A DNA stretch of 64,000 bases. It comes from Psychroserpens burtonensis DSM 12212 (GTDB lineage Bacteria; Bacteroidota; Bacteroidia; Flavobacteriales; Flavobacteriaceae). A program made the translations under genes and the position numbers. Below are positions 8,108 through 18,383 of the stretch, piece after piece (position 1 is the stretch's first letter; each line of letters starts with the position of its first letter). Below the pieces are notes generated by a model, which saw only the letters and a program-made list of their open reading frames with translations, made no database searches and was not told the origin of the DNA. The DNA is taken from the NCBI RefSeq assembly GCF_000425305.1, contig NZ_AUDE01000014.1, positions 99,997 to 163,996 on the forward strand, given 5' to 3'.

Positions 8108-9110
8108 CTTTAAAGAATAATTTCGGAAAGTGTTTTTCAGGATTTTTATTCAAAATTTCGATTGCTAGAGTAGACTTAAGAAAGCCATACCCATATCCAA
8201 AGAATTGAATAAAAATAGCTAATATAGATTGAACTGCGACACTTATACTTTTATTAGCGACTAATGACAATGTAAATGCTAAGAACAGATAACATCCATA
8301 GAGAAGTAATGGTATTTTAAAGTCAAATAAAGCACATACGACCGCTATTATAAAACCTATTGAAAATAGAGCTGGAAACCAATACGTTAAACGTTTTGTT
8401 TGAGTATGCCACTTATTTAGTATAGGTCTAACCATACCAAATTTATGAACTTGCTGGTAAAATTTCATCCATGAAATACGACGTTTGTGATACACAAAGG
8501 CTTCTTTAATTAATATCGTTTCATAACCCAGCGTATTAAGTCTTATAGATAAATCTGGATCTTCTCCAGGATGAATTAATCCAAAACCTCCAGACGCCTC
8601 AAAAGCTGTCTTAGACAAGCCCATATTAAAACTTCTTGGTTGAAATTTATCACCAGAAATCTGACCTCCTCTAATTCCTCCTGTTGTAATAAAAGAAGTC
8701 ATAGCAAAGTTAATGGCTTTTTGAAGATTTGTGAAAGAATCATGAGCGGCATCGGGACCTCCAAAACAATCTATATAATTGGAAAACAAATATGAATTAA
8801 CTATTGTCAAATAATGCTTTGGCACTAAACAATCTGAGTCTAAAATAATAAAGTAGTTCCCTTTAGCCTTAGACATACCAAAATTTCTAGAATCACCCGG
8901 TCCTGAATTAGGTTTAACATAATATGATATCTCTAAATTGGATGAGAACTCATCAATTATAGATTTACAATCTATAGTTGATCCATCTTCAACAATAACA
9001 ATTTCAAAAGTAAAATCACCTTCTAAAGTTGTAAAGCTTTTTAAAAGCTCTTCTATTTCATCTGGTCTGTTATATACAGGGACTATAAAAGAAAAATGTA
9101 ATGCAGTCAT
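8097..9110 (-). CDS. family 2 glycosyltransferase, membrane-associated
   Basis: A 337-residue GT-A fold enzyme. The nucleotide-binding start is FIVPVYNRPDEI (8-19), followed by VEDGS (40-44) and the DxD motif LDSDC (90-94), which binds the metal and sugar nucleotide. A GGF and a GEDPDLS segment match the acceptor-side ED motif. Hydrophobic segments between about 245 and 325 suggest two or three C-terminal membrane helices. Donor and acceptor cannot be predicted. It is first in the three-gene unit with ybbR and coaE; the partnership looks like operon packing more than a shared pathway. Confidence 0.85.
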   Translation of the reverse strand: MTALHFSFIVPVYNRPDEIEELLKSFTTLEGDFTFEIVIVEDGSTIDCKSIIDEFSSNLEISYYVKPNSGPGDSRNFGMSKAKGNYFIILDSDCLVPKHYLTIVNSYLFSNYIDCFGGPDAAHDSFTNLQKAINFAMTSFITTGGIRGGQISGDKFQPRSFNMGLSKTAFEASGGFGLIHPGEDPDLSIRLNTLGYETILIKEAFVYHKRRISWMKFYQQVHKFGMVRPILNKWHTQTKRLTYWFPALFSIGFIIAVVCALFDFKIPLLLYGCYLFLAFTLSLVANKSISVAVQSILAIFIQFFGYGYGFLKSTLAIEILNKNPEKHFPKLFFKDVK

Positions 9111-9138
9111 ACCCTACAAAGGTAAGTAAAGAAAATAC

Positions 9139-9163
9139 AAAAGCCACCTAAACGGTGGCTTTT
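9139..9163. terminator. intrinsic terminator after the 564-aa T9SS cargo gene
   Basis: The stem GCCACC/GGTGGC with a five-base loop has A and T runs on its two sides. On the minus strand it follows the stop of the secreted-protein gene by about 20 bases. Confidence 0.75.
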
Positions 9164-9184
9164 GAAAAACTATGTAAACTAAGC

Positions 9185-10879
9185 TTATTGCTTAATAACT
9201 CTTACTGTTTCTATAACATTACCAATAGTAACTTGCACAAAGTAAGCACCTTGGCTTAATTCATTCATATTGATAATACTACCTGTAGCATTAGGAGCCG
9301 TTCTAAGAACTTCTTGACCTAACAGATTAAAAATAGATACATTTTGAATATCCTTTTGAGCATTCAATGTTAACTCATTTTTAACTGGGTTAGGAAAATA
9401 TGTAAATGCATTTTCATTTTGAAGTGAATCCACAGATAACGTTGCATCAGCAACTATTGTAAATGTCCCTTCAGTACGGCCTCCACTTGGTGGTGCTGGT
9501 GCAACGCCGTCACTCCATACACGAATTAAATACGTAGTTCCTGCAGTACCTCCTATAGTTAAAGTTTCTCCTGAAAAACCTCCTGATTCATCACAAGCTA
9601 ATTGATTAACTTGTAAAATGGTACAATCATTTGAATAGATCGCTAAGTTAGCTTCTGAAGAACCTCCACCAGATACAGTAGTTATGACATTTAATGTATT
9701 TGTTCCAGTAGGAAGTGTTACAGTATACCAAACATCTGCAATAGTTCCAAATTCATCACAACCTGGTTTCTCATTTGCTACATTTTCAACCGCTCCAACT
9801 GTAGTACCGTTTTCTGCTACAGTTAACGTTAAAGCAATTGCATCTCCACACAAATCATTTGCAGGTGGAGGCGTTGGAGCAGCACAAGTAATCGTCAAAG
9901 TAAAAGCACCCTCAACAGTTGCATACCCTTCAACAGCTATATAATATGTTGACATTCCATCTGCAACAAAAGTAGCTACAGATCTTGTACCACAAGAATC
10001 ATCATTATTTGTAATCTCTATACCACCACAAGAATCAAAAATTCTTATGTTCGTATCGTAAGAAGAATCACATAAACTAGCAGTAATATCACCAGCAGCT
10101 CCAGAGTAAGAATACCATAAATCTGCAGAAGCGTTACCTACTGTATTTGTAACTGTAGGGTCTGAAGTATCCCCAAAAACCGTTTCATCACATGCTAAAG
10201 GAATTGCATCTGCACACAAATCATTTGCAGGAGGACAAAGAAAAATTAAACCAGCGATTGTAACATCACATCCAGAATCTTCATCATCAACAAATGTGAT
10301 ATCAAATACTGTGTCTGTTGGAAAACCAACTAAAGTGACAATACCTGTCGCTGTAACCGATGTAGGTGGTAAACCAGCAGTATTCGTAATCGTAACAGAG
10401 GTAGCGCCTCCTAAATTTGTAATATCAACATCAAAATCAAATGTTTGAGCGACACAGTCGTCATTAGAAACTACTCCTATGGCACCAGCAGGTGGTGTAC
10501 AAACCGCACAACTTACGGTAATATCTGTCGTTATACTTGCCTGAGCTCCAGATCCAACTGCTATACTATTAGCACTCAGTATTCTGTAAGATGTTTCACC
10601 ACCAAATGTTCCTCCTCCATTCCAAAGTGTCGTAATTTGATCACCGTCAGTAACTGCGAAAGCAATTATAAATTGTTCTCCTACGGGAGTTCCTTCCGTT
10701 TCGTCAAAAGTAACATCGTCTAAAACTGTAACACCGTTTACAAGAACGTCTATTGTGTTGCCATTCCACCCATCTCCAAAGGAGTCATTCATCTCCAAGG
10801 TATAGTCACATTGTGCATTAGCAGAAAAGCCAAAACATAAAATAACCATAGCAAAAAGTAATAAAGTAATTTTTTTCAT
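9185..10879 (-). CDS. secreted protein with T9SS type A sorting domain (564 aa)
   Basis: A secreted, probably cell-surface protein. The signal peptide ends at SANAQ (residue 23). The middle contains two pre-peptidase (PPC)-like beta domains, each introduced by a PPANDLC motif and containing a LWYSYS or DVWYTV strand. The N-terminal part holds a MNDSFGDGWNG segment. The last 80 or so residues form a T9SS type A sorting domain (FTYFPNPVKNELTLNA to VRVIKQ), which is recognised by the secretion machine and removed or exchanged at the surface. No enzymatic motif is seen; adhesin or structural roles are possible. The sorting domain is closely related to that of the neighbouring 1102-residue gene. 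Confidence 0.88.
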   Translation of the reverse strand: MKKITLLLFAMVILCFGFSANAQCDYTLEMNDSFGDGWNGNTIDVLVNGVTVLDDVTFDETEGTPVGEQFIIAFAVTDGDQITTLWNGGGTFGGETSYRILSANSIAVGSGAQASITTDITVSCAVCTPPAGAIGVVSNDDCVAQTFDFDVDITNLGGATSVTITNTAGLPPTSVTATGIVTLVGFPTDTVFDITFVDDEDSGCDVTIAGLIFLCPPANDLCADAIPLACDETVFGDTSDPTVTNTVGNASADLWYSYSGAAGDITASLCDSSYDTNIRIFDSCGGIEITNNDDSCGTRSVATFVADGMSTYYIAVEGYATVEGAFTLTITCAAPTPPPANDLCGDAIALTLTVAENGTTVGAVENVANEKPGCDEFGTIADVWYTVTLPTGTNTLNVITTVSGGGSSEANLAIYSNDCTILQVNQLACDESGGFSGETLTIGGTAGTTYLIRVWSDGVAPAPPSGGRTEGTFTIVADATLSVDSLQNENAFTYFPNPVKNELTLNAQKDIQNVSIFNLLGQEVLRTAPNATGSIINMNELSQGAYFVQVTIGNVIETVRVIKQ

Positions 10880-11100
10880 ATTAGTTGAATTTATTAATTA
10901 AGTGTTAAAAATATAATAATTCTTCTATCCTCCACATTGAAATAATGAATAATCGATAAAAAGTTAATAATAACGACTAAAGACTTTAATGTTTTCAATC
11001 TCAGGACTTTAAAATCATCCTCTATTGTATGTGATTTTCATTATACAAATCGTCATAATATTTCATGTAAATAACTATCATAAACTGCGTTTTTATTTAA

Positions 11101-11128
11101 AAAAAAGAGGTCTATAAAGACCTCTTTT
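11101..11128 (-). terminator. intrinsic terminator after the 1102-aa T9SS cargo gene
   Basis: AAAAGAGGTC pairs with GACCTCTTTT across a six-base loop, 25 bases after the stop codon on the minus strand. The U run on that strand comes from the A tract. Confidence 0.8.
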
Positions 11129-11153
11129 AAAATGCTATAAGAAAAACGCTCTC

Positions 11154-14100
11154 TTACTGTTTTATAACTCTTACTGTTTGTAGTACAGAATTGATTGTTA
11201 CTCTTACGAAATATATCCCTGTTTGTAACGAAGACATATCTATTACTGAATTGATAGTGTTTGGAGAAGTTCTTAACACTTCTTGCCCTAACATATTAAT
11301 TACTGTAATATTATCGATTTCATTTTGTGCATTTAATGTCAATGTATTTTTAACTGGGTTAGGAAAATACGTAAACGCAGACTGATTTTCAACATCGTCA
11401 ACAGATAATGTTGCATCCACTGTAACCGTATAATCCTCTGTTTCTCCTCTTCCAGATCCAAATGAACATGGTGCATCATCTCCCGGGTTTGAATCATTCC
11501 AGTCAATCATAACTCTCATTCTATAATTTCCATCTGGAGTAGCATCAGGAATAGTGACTGTGCCTGTAAATGGACCACTACCATAACTTGTTGTACTAAA
11601 AGACACTTCAGAAACATCAAATATGAAATCGTTATTCCAATCTACCCAAACAGCACAACCAACAGTACCACTAACAATATCAACTTCAAAATCAAAAGTT
11701 CCGTTTGAAGCTTGACTAACTGACATTGTACCAGAATTATTTTCATAATTACCTGTAGTCAAACCAGATGTTAAGTTAGATATATTGACTGCTCCTCCTG
11801 TTGTTGAAAAATTATCAATATAAGTATTTGTATTTGTTCCTGAAGGAATACAATAACCAGCATTAAAACTAAAAGGTGCTGACCATGAACTCAAATCTCC
11901 TGTTCCACAATTAGATTGAACGCGTAAATCATATAACGTATCCAAAGTTAAACCAGTAGCTGTAGCAAATAAATCGGTAGTCGTGCCACTAGATACAGCT
12001 CCATCTCCTTGAGCATTTCCTTGTGGCACTACTTCCCAATTATAATCAGAAGGCACCGTTCCATCTGTTGGAGTAACCCAAGATAAATCTGCAGAGTTTG
12101 GAGCAACGAAAGCTGCTGCCAAGTCTTCAGGAACAAAACATGTTGGCTCTAAATACAAACAGAGATCGAACTCAACATAACTGGAAGATGACGAACTTCT
12201 TATATTTACAAAATATGTATTACCAGCAACTGTAGGAATAATTAAATCTCCCGAAAAGAAACAAGTAGTACTGCTTCCTATTTGTGTAAGGCCACCGCAA
12301 CTTCCCTCGTAAGCTGAAATATAAGTTGACGAAAATCCTGAATCAAAAGTTTCAGTTTCTGAAGCAATATAATTTCCATCTACGACAGCTGTGAAACTAT
12401 ACCAAACATCTCTACCACCTGTACAACCAGACCCACTAGGCGTGGCACTTTGCGTAGTTCCAGAAACAGCATTTTCACATGTAGGTCCACTAGAAGTATT
12501 CAATACAATAGCCCCTGAACACTCATCATTCGAAGGTGGTGCAAGAGGCGTTCCTATACAAATATCAAAATTATTATATTGGATAGATGAAGACCATCCA
12601 TAAACTCGCACATAATAAGTATTACCTATAGTTAAACCAGACAATGAAAGCGTATCAGGATCACTTTCCCCAACTTCGTTAACATCAGTCATATTGCATC
12701 CAGCAGCAGCATCAAAAACACTCATACCCATATCAGTACTTGTTGATGTTCCTCCACCTTGGTTAACTACATTTGATATAACTATGTTATTGTTTACTGC
12801 TGTTGCTACAAAAGTAAACCAAACATCTGTATTTGGTGTTCCAGTAGCATCATCAGGCTGTGCAGAAGCAGTAGCAAATTGAGTCGTTGCAGAAGTAATT
12901 TCGGCACAATCCGTATCCGCATTTACAGTTAAAGCTATTGCAGCATCACATTCATCGTTAGCAGGTGGACACCCGACCTGAGTCTGAGCTTCACTGGCTA
13001 TTGTACAACTATCATCATCATCATCTTGATCGTCTACTGTAATAATCACATCTGTTGCATTTACAAAAGGACCAAATTGAACTGTCTCTGCTACCGTTAC
13101 AGTAAACGTATCAGCATTTTGATCATTAGATACTAAAAGTGTACTAGCAGTACCTAAATCTGTGATTTCTACATCTATAACGAACCCTCCTGAAACATCA
13201 CAGTCACTAACTACTGCATAAGTCACAGTTGCATCAGTACACGTATTTTCAAAAATATCTAAAGCGTAGTCGACAGTTTGCGGAAAAGCAAATGTTGAAA
13301 TAACTATATAGTAAGTTGTACCATTAATTACATCTAAATCAATTTCTCTAATATCTGAATTTGAACTTCCAACTCCTGCAACACAAGACGTTCCTATATC
13401 AGAACAATTTGTATAAACAAAAACACCAGACCAAGTTCCTTCAGGATCTAAATCAATACTAATCTGAGTATCAGAAATCGCTGTGTAAGAATATACTATA
13501 TCATCACCATTGAGATACGAGCTGGTTGTACCACAACCACTAGCTCCAGGAGAACCTGCATAGTCATCTCCAAACCCTGCAGTAGTTCCTGCTGCTTCAC
13601 TATACGGTAAAGTAACATCTATCGCAACCTCGCAAATTTCTCCAGGTATATAAGTTTTTGTTATAAATGTTTGCTCGGCACATCCCGTTGCGCTCCCATT
13701 ATCATTGTATGGCGTGATAGTAACAAAGTAGGTTGTGTTTTCTAGCAAGCCGCCCAAACTAAAAGTAGTCAATGCGCCATTATCCACATTATCGGCTAGG
13801 TCTGTTCCACCAGATGTAGTTCCTGCTGTTACAAAATATCCTGTTGGAATACCCGTAGCACTGCTCCAAGAAATTTCTCCATCAATAGACACATCTGCAG
13901 TCTCTGCCAATATGGCGTCACAATTTGGAGGGTTTGATACTACTTGCGCAGCATTGAAATTATCTACATGAAAATCATAATCTCCAGATACCCATGTATT
14001 AAAAATTCTCAATTTAACATCTGAACCTGTTGGTAATGAAGCAGCTGGTATTACTGCCATCATTGTTGCACATGTATTCGCAATAACATGATTGTTATCA

Positions 14101-14462
14101 TCAATAATTAATACTGTTGTCCATACACCGCCGTCATCAGTAGAATATTGTAATTCCGCTGTTCCCCATCCTGAACCTGCAGCGTTTTGTGAATTCCAAT
14201 CTTCAATTTTATAATCAAAAGATATTGTAAGGTCAGTTCCATTAGAACCTGCCGCAAAATTTGGAGATGTTAAATTTCCTGAATTAGAAGATGCATATAA
14301 ATTACCTCTTTCTGTATTTCCTTCACAAGCATCTGTTGCATTATTTTGATAGGTATCAGTCCAGCCAGCAGGCGTTCCGGCGTTAAAATCCTCACTAATC
14401 CCAACCTGTGCATGAGTCAAACTAAGCACAAATAGAGTAAGTAATAAAGTAATTTTTTTCAT
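11154..14462 (-). CDS. large secreted adhesin-like protein with T9SS sorting domain (1102 aa)
   Basis: A signal peptide ends at LTHAQ (residue 19). The first section (20-175) is a beta-rich module like those that carry MAM or jelly-roll folds. A fibronectin type III-like unit follows (about 180-270), then several PPC-like units that begin with PPANDEC or PPSNDEC, a second Fn3-like unit (about 785-880) and a GEVED-type module ending in RGETEDYTV. The C-terminal 85 residues are a T9SS type A sorting domain ending in VRVIKQ. The domain mix suggests surface attachment or matrix binding; no catalytic site is evident. The coding sequence is rich in short low-complexity Thr/Ser/Asp stretches. A long leader of at least 400 bases without genes lies upstream. 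Confidence 0.88.
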   Translation of the reverse strand: MKKITLLLTLFVLSLTHAQVGISEDFNAGTPAGWTDTYQNNATDACEGNTERGNLYASSNSGNLTSPNFAAGSNGTDLTISFDYKIEDWNSQNAAGSGWGTAELQYSTDDGGVWTTVLIIDDNNHVIANTCATMMAVIPAASLPTGSDVKLRIFNTWVSGDYDFHVDNFNAAQVVSNPPNCDAILAETADVSIDGEISWSSATGIPTGYFVTAGTTSGGTDLADNVDNGALTTFSLGGLLENTTYFVTITPYNDNGSATGCAEQTFITKTYIPGEICEVAIDVTLPYSEAAGTTAGFGDDYAGSPGASGCGTTSSYLNGDDIVYSYTAISDTQISIDLDPEGTWSGVFVYTNCSDIGTSCVAGVGSSNSDIREIDLDVINGTTYYIVISTFAFPQTVDYALDIFENTCTDATVTYAVVSDCDVSGGFVIDVEITDLGTASTLLVSNDQNADTFTVTVAETVQFGPFVNATDVIITVDDQDDDDDSCTIASEAQTQVGCPPANDECDAAIALTVNADTDCAEITSATTQFATASAQPDDATGTPNTDVWFTFVATAVNNNIVISNVVNQGGGTSTSTDMGMSVFDAAAGCNMTDVNEVGESDPDTLSLSGLTIGNTYYVRVYGWSSSIQYNNFDICIGTPLAPPSNDECSGAIVLNTSSGPTCENAVSGTTQSATPSGSGCTGGRDVWYSFTAVVDGNYIASETETFDSGFSSTYISAYEGSCGGLTQIGSSTTCFFSGDLIIPTVAGNTYFVNIRSSSSSSYVEFDLCLYLEPTCFVPEDLAAAFVAPNSADLSWVTPTDGTVPSDYNWEVVPQGNAQGDGAVSSGTTTDLFATATGLTLDTLYDLRVQSNCGTGDLSSWSAPFSFNAGYCIPSGTNTNTYIDNFSTTGGAVNISNLTSGLTTGNYENNSGTMSVSQASNGTFDFEVDIVSGTVGCAVWVDWNNDFIFDVSEVSFSTTSYGSGPFTGTVTIPDATPDGNYRMRVMIDWNDSNPGDDAPCSFGSGRGETEDYTVTVDATLSVDDVENQSAFTYFPNPVKNTLTLNAQNEIDNITVINMLGQEVLRTSPNTINSVIDMSSLQTGIYFVRVTINSVLQTVRVIKQ

Positions 14463-14859
14463 AAATTCTAGTTTTAGTTATTTAAATTTAAAAATATAAT
14501 AAATCACTTAGCTTATCTTAATAAACCAGCTTAATCGTTTAAAAGTACTTATCACCGACAAAACACATCTAAAACCCTAACATTTGATCTTAAATAATTA
14601 AGTTAACTTTAATACTTTCATGATAGACAAACAAAAGAAACCTTGCTAGCAAAATGCACCTAGATACTAGTAGTAGATATGGAGAATGATTGTTAACAGT
14701 TCTATGTAATTATTAGCAGATGCGTTTTTAAGCAATTATCTCAATTATTAAGGAGAAAATCAATAATTTGTAATCCCATCTACTTATGTAAATCTAAATT
14801 TCAAAGTAATCATAACTAGTAATTCAGGGTGTGACGTATAATATATAAAAGAATGAAAC
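14463..14859. other. intergenic region, nothing recognised
   Basis: About 400 bases separate the adhesin start from the fabI terminator. I see no open frame of note, no strong hairpin and no RNA gene. A TATATTTT element on the minus strand near 14492-14499 could be the adhesin promoter; a similar TATATTTTTAA lies upstream of the 564-residue cargo gene. Confidence 0.5.
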
Positions 14860-14893
14860 AAAAAAAGCCGCTGTTTTCACATCGGCTTTTTTT
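14860..14893 (-). terminator. intrinsic terminator after fabI
   Basis: AGCCG pairs with CGGCT across a 12-base loop, flanked by an A run and a T run, 20 bases after the fabI stop on the minus strand. Confidence 0.75.
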
Positions 14894-14913
14894 GTTGTAA
14901 TATTTTAATTACT

Positions 14914-15732
14914 TTACTGGTTATCAACAAAGGTTTCCATAACCGCATCACTCACGCCCATATTACTAAAACCACCGTCATTATACAGGTTTTGGAGTGT
15001 CACACGCTTCGTTAAATCACTAAATAAGGTCACCGTATAATTTGCGCAATCCAAAGCAGTCGCATTTCCTAAGGGAGACATTTTTTCTGCATACGCAATA
15101 AAACCATCAAAGCCTTTAACACCAGAACCGGCTGTTGTTGGTGTTGGTGATTGTGAAATTGTATTCACACGTACGTTTTTATCTCTACCAAAGAAATAAC
15201 CAAAACTACGAGCGATACTTTCTAAATAGGCTTTATTATCTGCCATATCATTATAATCAGGAAAAACTCGCTGTGCAGCCATATAGGTTAAAGCAACGAT
15301 ACTTCCCCATTCATTCATTGCATCTTGCTTATATAAAGTTTGCATGACTTTATGAAAAGACATTGCAGAAACATCTGTTCCCTTTTGAGTCCAAGCGTAA
15401 TTTTGATCTGTATATGACTTCCCTTTTCTTACATTGATAGACATCCCTATAGAATGTAAAACGAAATCTATTTTGCCTCCCAAAATCTCCATAGATTGCG
15501 CTACCAGATTTTGAATATCTTCTTCAGAGGTTGCGTCAGCAGGAATAACTTGAGAACCTGTTTGTTCAGCAAGTTCATTTATTTGTCCCATTCTCATCGC
15601 CACTGGTGCGTTTGTTAAAACAAATGTACCGCCTTCTTCATGTACACGTACAGCTGTTTTCCAAGCTATAGAATTTGCATCTAATGCTCCAAAAATAATT
15701 CCTCGTTTTCCTTTTAGTAAATTGTAAGACAT
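14914..15732 (-). CDS. fabI: enoyl-[acyl-carrier-protein] reductase (NADH)
   Basis: FabI reduces enoyl-ACP in the last step of each round of fatty-acid elongation. The 272-residue short-chain dehydrogenase-like protein starts with GKRGIIFGALDANSIAW, the FabI form of the nucleotide-binding loop. The catalytic Y150, Y160 and K167 have exactly the spacing of the E. coli Y146/Y156/K163 set (TYMAAQ, PDYNDMADNK). Near the C-terminus LYNDGGFSNMG fits the family. It is a single gene with its own -7 element and terminator. Confidence 0.95.
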   Translation of the reverse strand: MSYNLLKGKRGIIFGALDANSIAWKTAVRVHEEGGTFVLTNAPVAMRMGQINELAEQTGSQVIPADATSEEDIQNLVAQSMEILGGKIDFVLHSIGMSINVRKGKSYTDQNYAWTQKGTDVSAMSFHKVMQTLYKQDAMNEWGSIVALTYMAAQRVFPDYNDMADNKAYLESIARSFGYFFGRDKNVRVNTISQSPTPTTAGSGVKGFDGFIAYAEKMSPLGNATALDCANYTVTLFSDLTKRVTLQNLYNDGGFSNMGVSDAVMETFVDNQ

Positions 15733-15774
15733 GCTTTTATAATTAAGTTATTTAGTTGTTGTTTTTTATATGCT

Positions 15775-15782
15775 CAAATATA
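15775..15782 (-). promoter_or_regulatory. -7 promoter element of fabI
   Basis: TATATTTG on the minus strand, 42 bases upstream of the fabI ATG and just after the recN stop. This separates fabI from the recN operon. No clear -33 box is present. Confidence 0.5.
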
Positions 15783-15785
15783 GTA

Positions 15786-17438
15786 TTAATTGAGTAATTG
15801 CTTGGCATGTTCCATAGCAGAGCTAGAAACATTAGTACCCCCAAGCATTTGAGCAATTTCTACGATACGCTCTTCTGGTGTCAATTTTTTAAGTTGTGTT
15901 TGAGTTAAATCATTAACATCTTCTTTAAACACTTTGAAGTGATGATCTCCTTTAGCAGCAATTTGAGGAAGATGCGTTATGGTAAATACTTGCATTGCTT
16001 TACTCATCTCTTGCATTATAATTGCCATCTTATTTGAAATTTCACCAGAAACCCCAGTATCTATCTCATCAAACATGATGGTTGGCAACTGTGTGTAATT
16101 TGATAAAATATGCTTTATAGCGAGCATAATACGGGATAACTCTCCACCAGATGCCGACTTTTTTAAATCGTTAAATTGACCGCCTTTATTGGCCGAAAAT
16201 AAAAACTGTAATTCATCACTTCCATTAGAAAGGAAAGTTACTGATGTTTTCAAATCTATATTAAACTTAGCATTTGGCATTCCTAGCGTTACTAAAATGG
16301 ACTCTAATTGTTTTATTAACTTCGGAATAACTTTATTCCTATTAGAGTGAATTGTTTGTGCGACCAGCACTAATTTATTTTTAAACAGCTCTTTTTGATT
16401 CTCTTTTTCTGAAATGTGAGCATCTAAATTTTCTGTTTCTAAAACTTTATTTGATAAGTCTTCTCTTATATGAATAAGCTCTTTAACGCAAGACACTGAA
16501 TGCTTTTGCATTAAATTATGAAGTGTCTGTAGTTTTGTGTTCACCACGTCTAAGCGATTAGGATTTGCTTCAAGCTGATCTTCTAAGTTTTCAATTTCAG
16601 AAAAAACATCATCCAATTCAATTAAACTACTATCTATACGATCATAAATGGATTGATATTGCGCACCAAAACCTACCAACTTAGACAGATGTTGTTTTAT
16701 GTCTCTTAAATTTGATGCAATACCCACGTCTTCGTCACTTAACAATTGATGAGATTGACCTAGTTTATCTTTGATCTCTTCTACGTTATTAAGTGTTTCA
16801 TATTCGATTTCAAGCGTTTCCAATTCGCCGTCCACTAACTTCGCTTCTTCTAATTCTTTTAATAAGAACAAATTATAATCAAGCTCTTTAAGAGCTTCTA
16901 CCTTTTGATTTTGGAGTATTTTAATTTCCGAAGTGATACTTTTAAACCCTTTTAATTCTGAAATGTACTGACTCAAATTCTCGTCATTATTGGCTAAGGC
17001 ATCAATAATTTGAAACTGAAAATCATCATTAGTTAGTTGTAATGTCTGGTGTTGTGAATGGATGTCTAATAAGTGCTCGCCTAATACTTGTAGATCATCT
17101 AATTTAACTGGAGTATCGTTTATAAAAGCTCTCGACTTTCCTGACGGGAGTATCTCTCTCCTTAAGATAGTAACCGATTCGTAATCCAAATCTCGATTTT
17201 GAAATAATGGCTTTAGCTTGTATTTAGCAATATCAAAAACACCTTCAATAACACATTTTTTTGATGAATCTTTAACACTAGCTAAATCTGCCCTTTTACC
17301 TAATATAAGTGACAAACCCCCTAAAAGAATAGATTTCCCTGCTCCTGTTTCTCCTGTAATAATAGTAAGTCCATTATTAAAGCTTACTTGAAGTTCATCA
17401 ATAAGTGCGTAATTTTTTATGGTAAGTTGTGTAAGCAT
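15786..17438 (-). CDS. recN: DNA repair protein RecN
   Basis: A 550-residue SMC-like ATPase that takes part in recombinational repair of double-strand breaks. The Walker A site GETGAGKS lies at about residues 29-36. The ABC signature SGGELSRIM and the Walker B site IMFDEIDTGVSG lie in the C-terminal quarter. Between them are two coiled-coil stretches rich in Glu and Lys. The length is normal. It is the last gene of the cluster that begins with bamD; 57 bases separate it from the DUF4835 gene. Confidence 0.95.
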   Translation of the reverse strand: MLTQLTIKNYALIDELQVSFNNGLTIITGETGAGKSILLGGLSLILGKRADLASVKDSSKKCVIEGVFDIAKYKLKPLFQNRDLDYESVTILRREILPSGKSRAFINDTPVKLDDLQVLGEHLLDIHSQHQTLQLTNDDFQFQIIDALANNDENLSQYISELKGFKSITSEIKILQNQKVEALKELDYNLFLLKELEEAKLVDGELETLEIEYETLNNVEEIKDKLGQSHQLLSDEDVGIASNLRDIKQHLSKLVGFGAQYQSIYDRIDSSLIELDDVFSEIENLEDQLEANPNRLDVVNTKLQTLHNLMQKHSVSCVKELIHIREDLSNKVLETENLDAHISEKENQKELFKNKLVLVAQTIHSNRNKVIPKLIKQLESILVTLGMPNAKFNIDLKTSVTFLSNGSDELQFLFSANKGGQFNDLKKSASGGELSRIMLAIKHILSNYTQLPTIMFDEIDTGVSGEISNKMAIIMQEMSKAMQVFTITHLPQIAAKGDHHFKVFKEDVNDLTQTQLKKLTPEERIVEIAQMLGGTNVSSSAMEHAKQLLN

Positions 17439-17495
17439 AAAGTTCTTTAATGTAAAGTAAAATTAACCAAAATACTTATGGTAATAACTAAAAGC

Positions 17496-18383
17496 TTAGA
17501 AATTTATATCGCGCCACTTTGAGGCATGCATTGGTGCTATTTTGGTTAATGTAGATATCAAATCAGATACATTAACAGATGGTCCTCCACTAAATATTTG
17601 TTGTATTTCATCAGATTTTGTATCAAAAAATACACGCATCAAAAAAGAATTGGGCCTCTTATTGTTCATGCTTTGCAAGCTTCTTATCGTCTTAGCTATT
17701 GCCTCTTTAGCTTCTTTAGGATTGGTATTCATTTGATCCATACCTTCTCTGTGATACGAATACAGCACCTCTCTATACTCTTTAAATGTCGGTGATAATA
17801 TATTATCAATTAATATAAAACGGGTTTGTCTTCCATCTTCAAGCTTCCAACCTTTAGCACTATTTTGTTGCGAGTAATTTAAAATAGTTTGTGCTTGTTG
17901 AAAATACTCATCACCACCATTTGGGCTAAACGTATCTGCATCTAAACCTAAAATCATATACATATGAAACGAAAGAACCGATATTAAATTAGATTCAAAT
18001 TGTGTTGGATTGTATACAAAATTCTGAAATTCTAAATATTGAAAATCAAAATCTTGATCGTTAAAATTATAGGTAGGTGTTCCATACGTTGATCCAAAAA
18101 CTGGTCTCGACGCTTGCACTTGAAGAGTCGCTTGAAATCTATCTGTATCATAATCGACTATTGTCACGACCATAGTACAATCTATACGCTCTTGATTTTT
18201 GTATGATTTATTAGTCCATTGTGTATTATTCACAAATTCTCTAAGTTGACGCTCTAAGGTTTTGAAAACTTGGACATTTTCATTACCTGTTTGTTGTGCA
18301 TTTACAACCACATTACAATTCAACTCTTGAGACCAAGACATCGTAACTACTAATATTAAAAAAATATATAAATACTTATGCAT
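17496..18383 (-). CDS. DUF4835 family periplasmic protein
   Basis: A 295-residue protein with a signal peptide (MHKYLYIFLILVVTMSWSQ). The body fits DUF4835, a family found in Bacteroidota whose gene normally lies between coaBC and recN, as here. Its stop-to-start arrangement with coaBC overlaps by eight bases, so it is translated from the same message. No catalytic motif is seen. The conserved location beside bamD suggests an envelope role, but that is inference. Confidence 0.85.
   Translation of the reverse strand: MHKYLYIFLILVVTMSWSQELNCNVVVNAQQTGNENVQVFKTLERQLREFVNNTQWTNKSYKNQERIDCTMVVTIVDYDTDRFQATLQVQASRPVFGSTYGTPTYNFNDQDFDFQYLEFQNFVYNPTQFESNLISVLSFHMYMILGLDADTFSPNGGDEYFQQAQTILNYSQQNSAKGWKLEDGRQTRFILIDNILSPTFKEYREVLYSYHREGMDQMNTNPKEAKEAIAKTIRSLQSMNNKRPNSFLMRVFFDTKSDEIQQIFSGGPSVNVSDLISTLTKIAPMHASKWRDINF

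Noticed and set aside
9684..10723. Open frames on the + strand opposite the 564-residue T9SS cargo gene
   Set aside because: They are shadows of a Thr/Ser-rich coding region and have no protein family features.
12391..13971. Open frames on the + strand opposite the 1102-residue cargo gene
   Set aside because: Same reason: they mirror the coding strand and lack start context.
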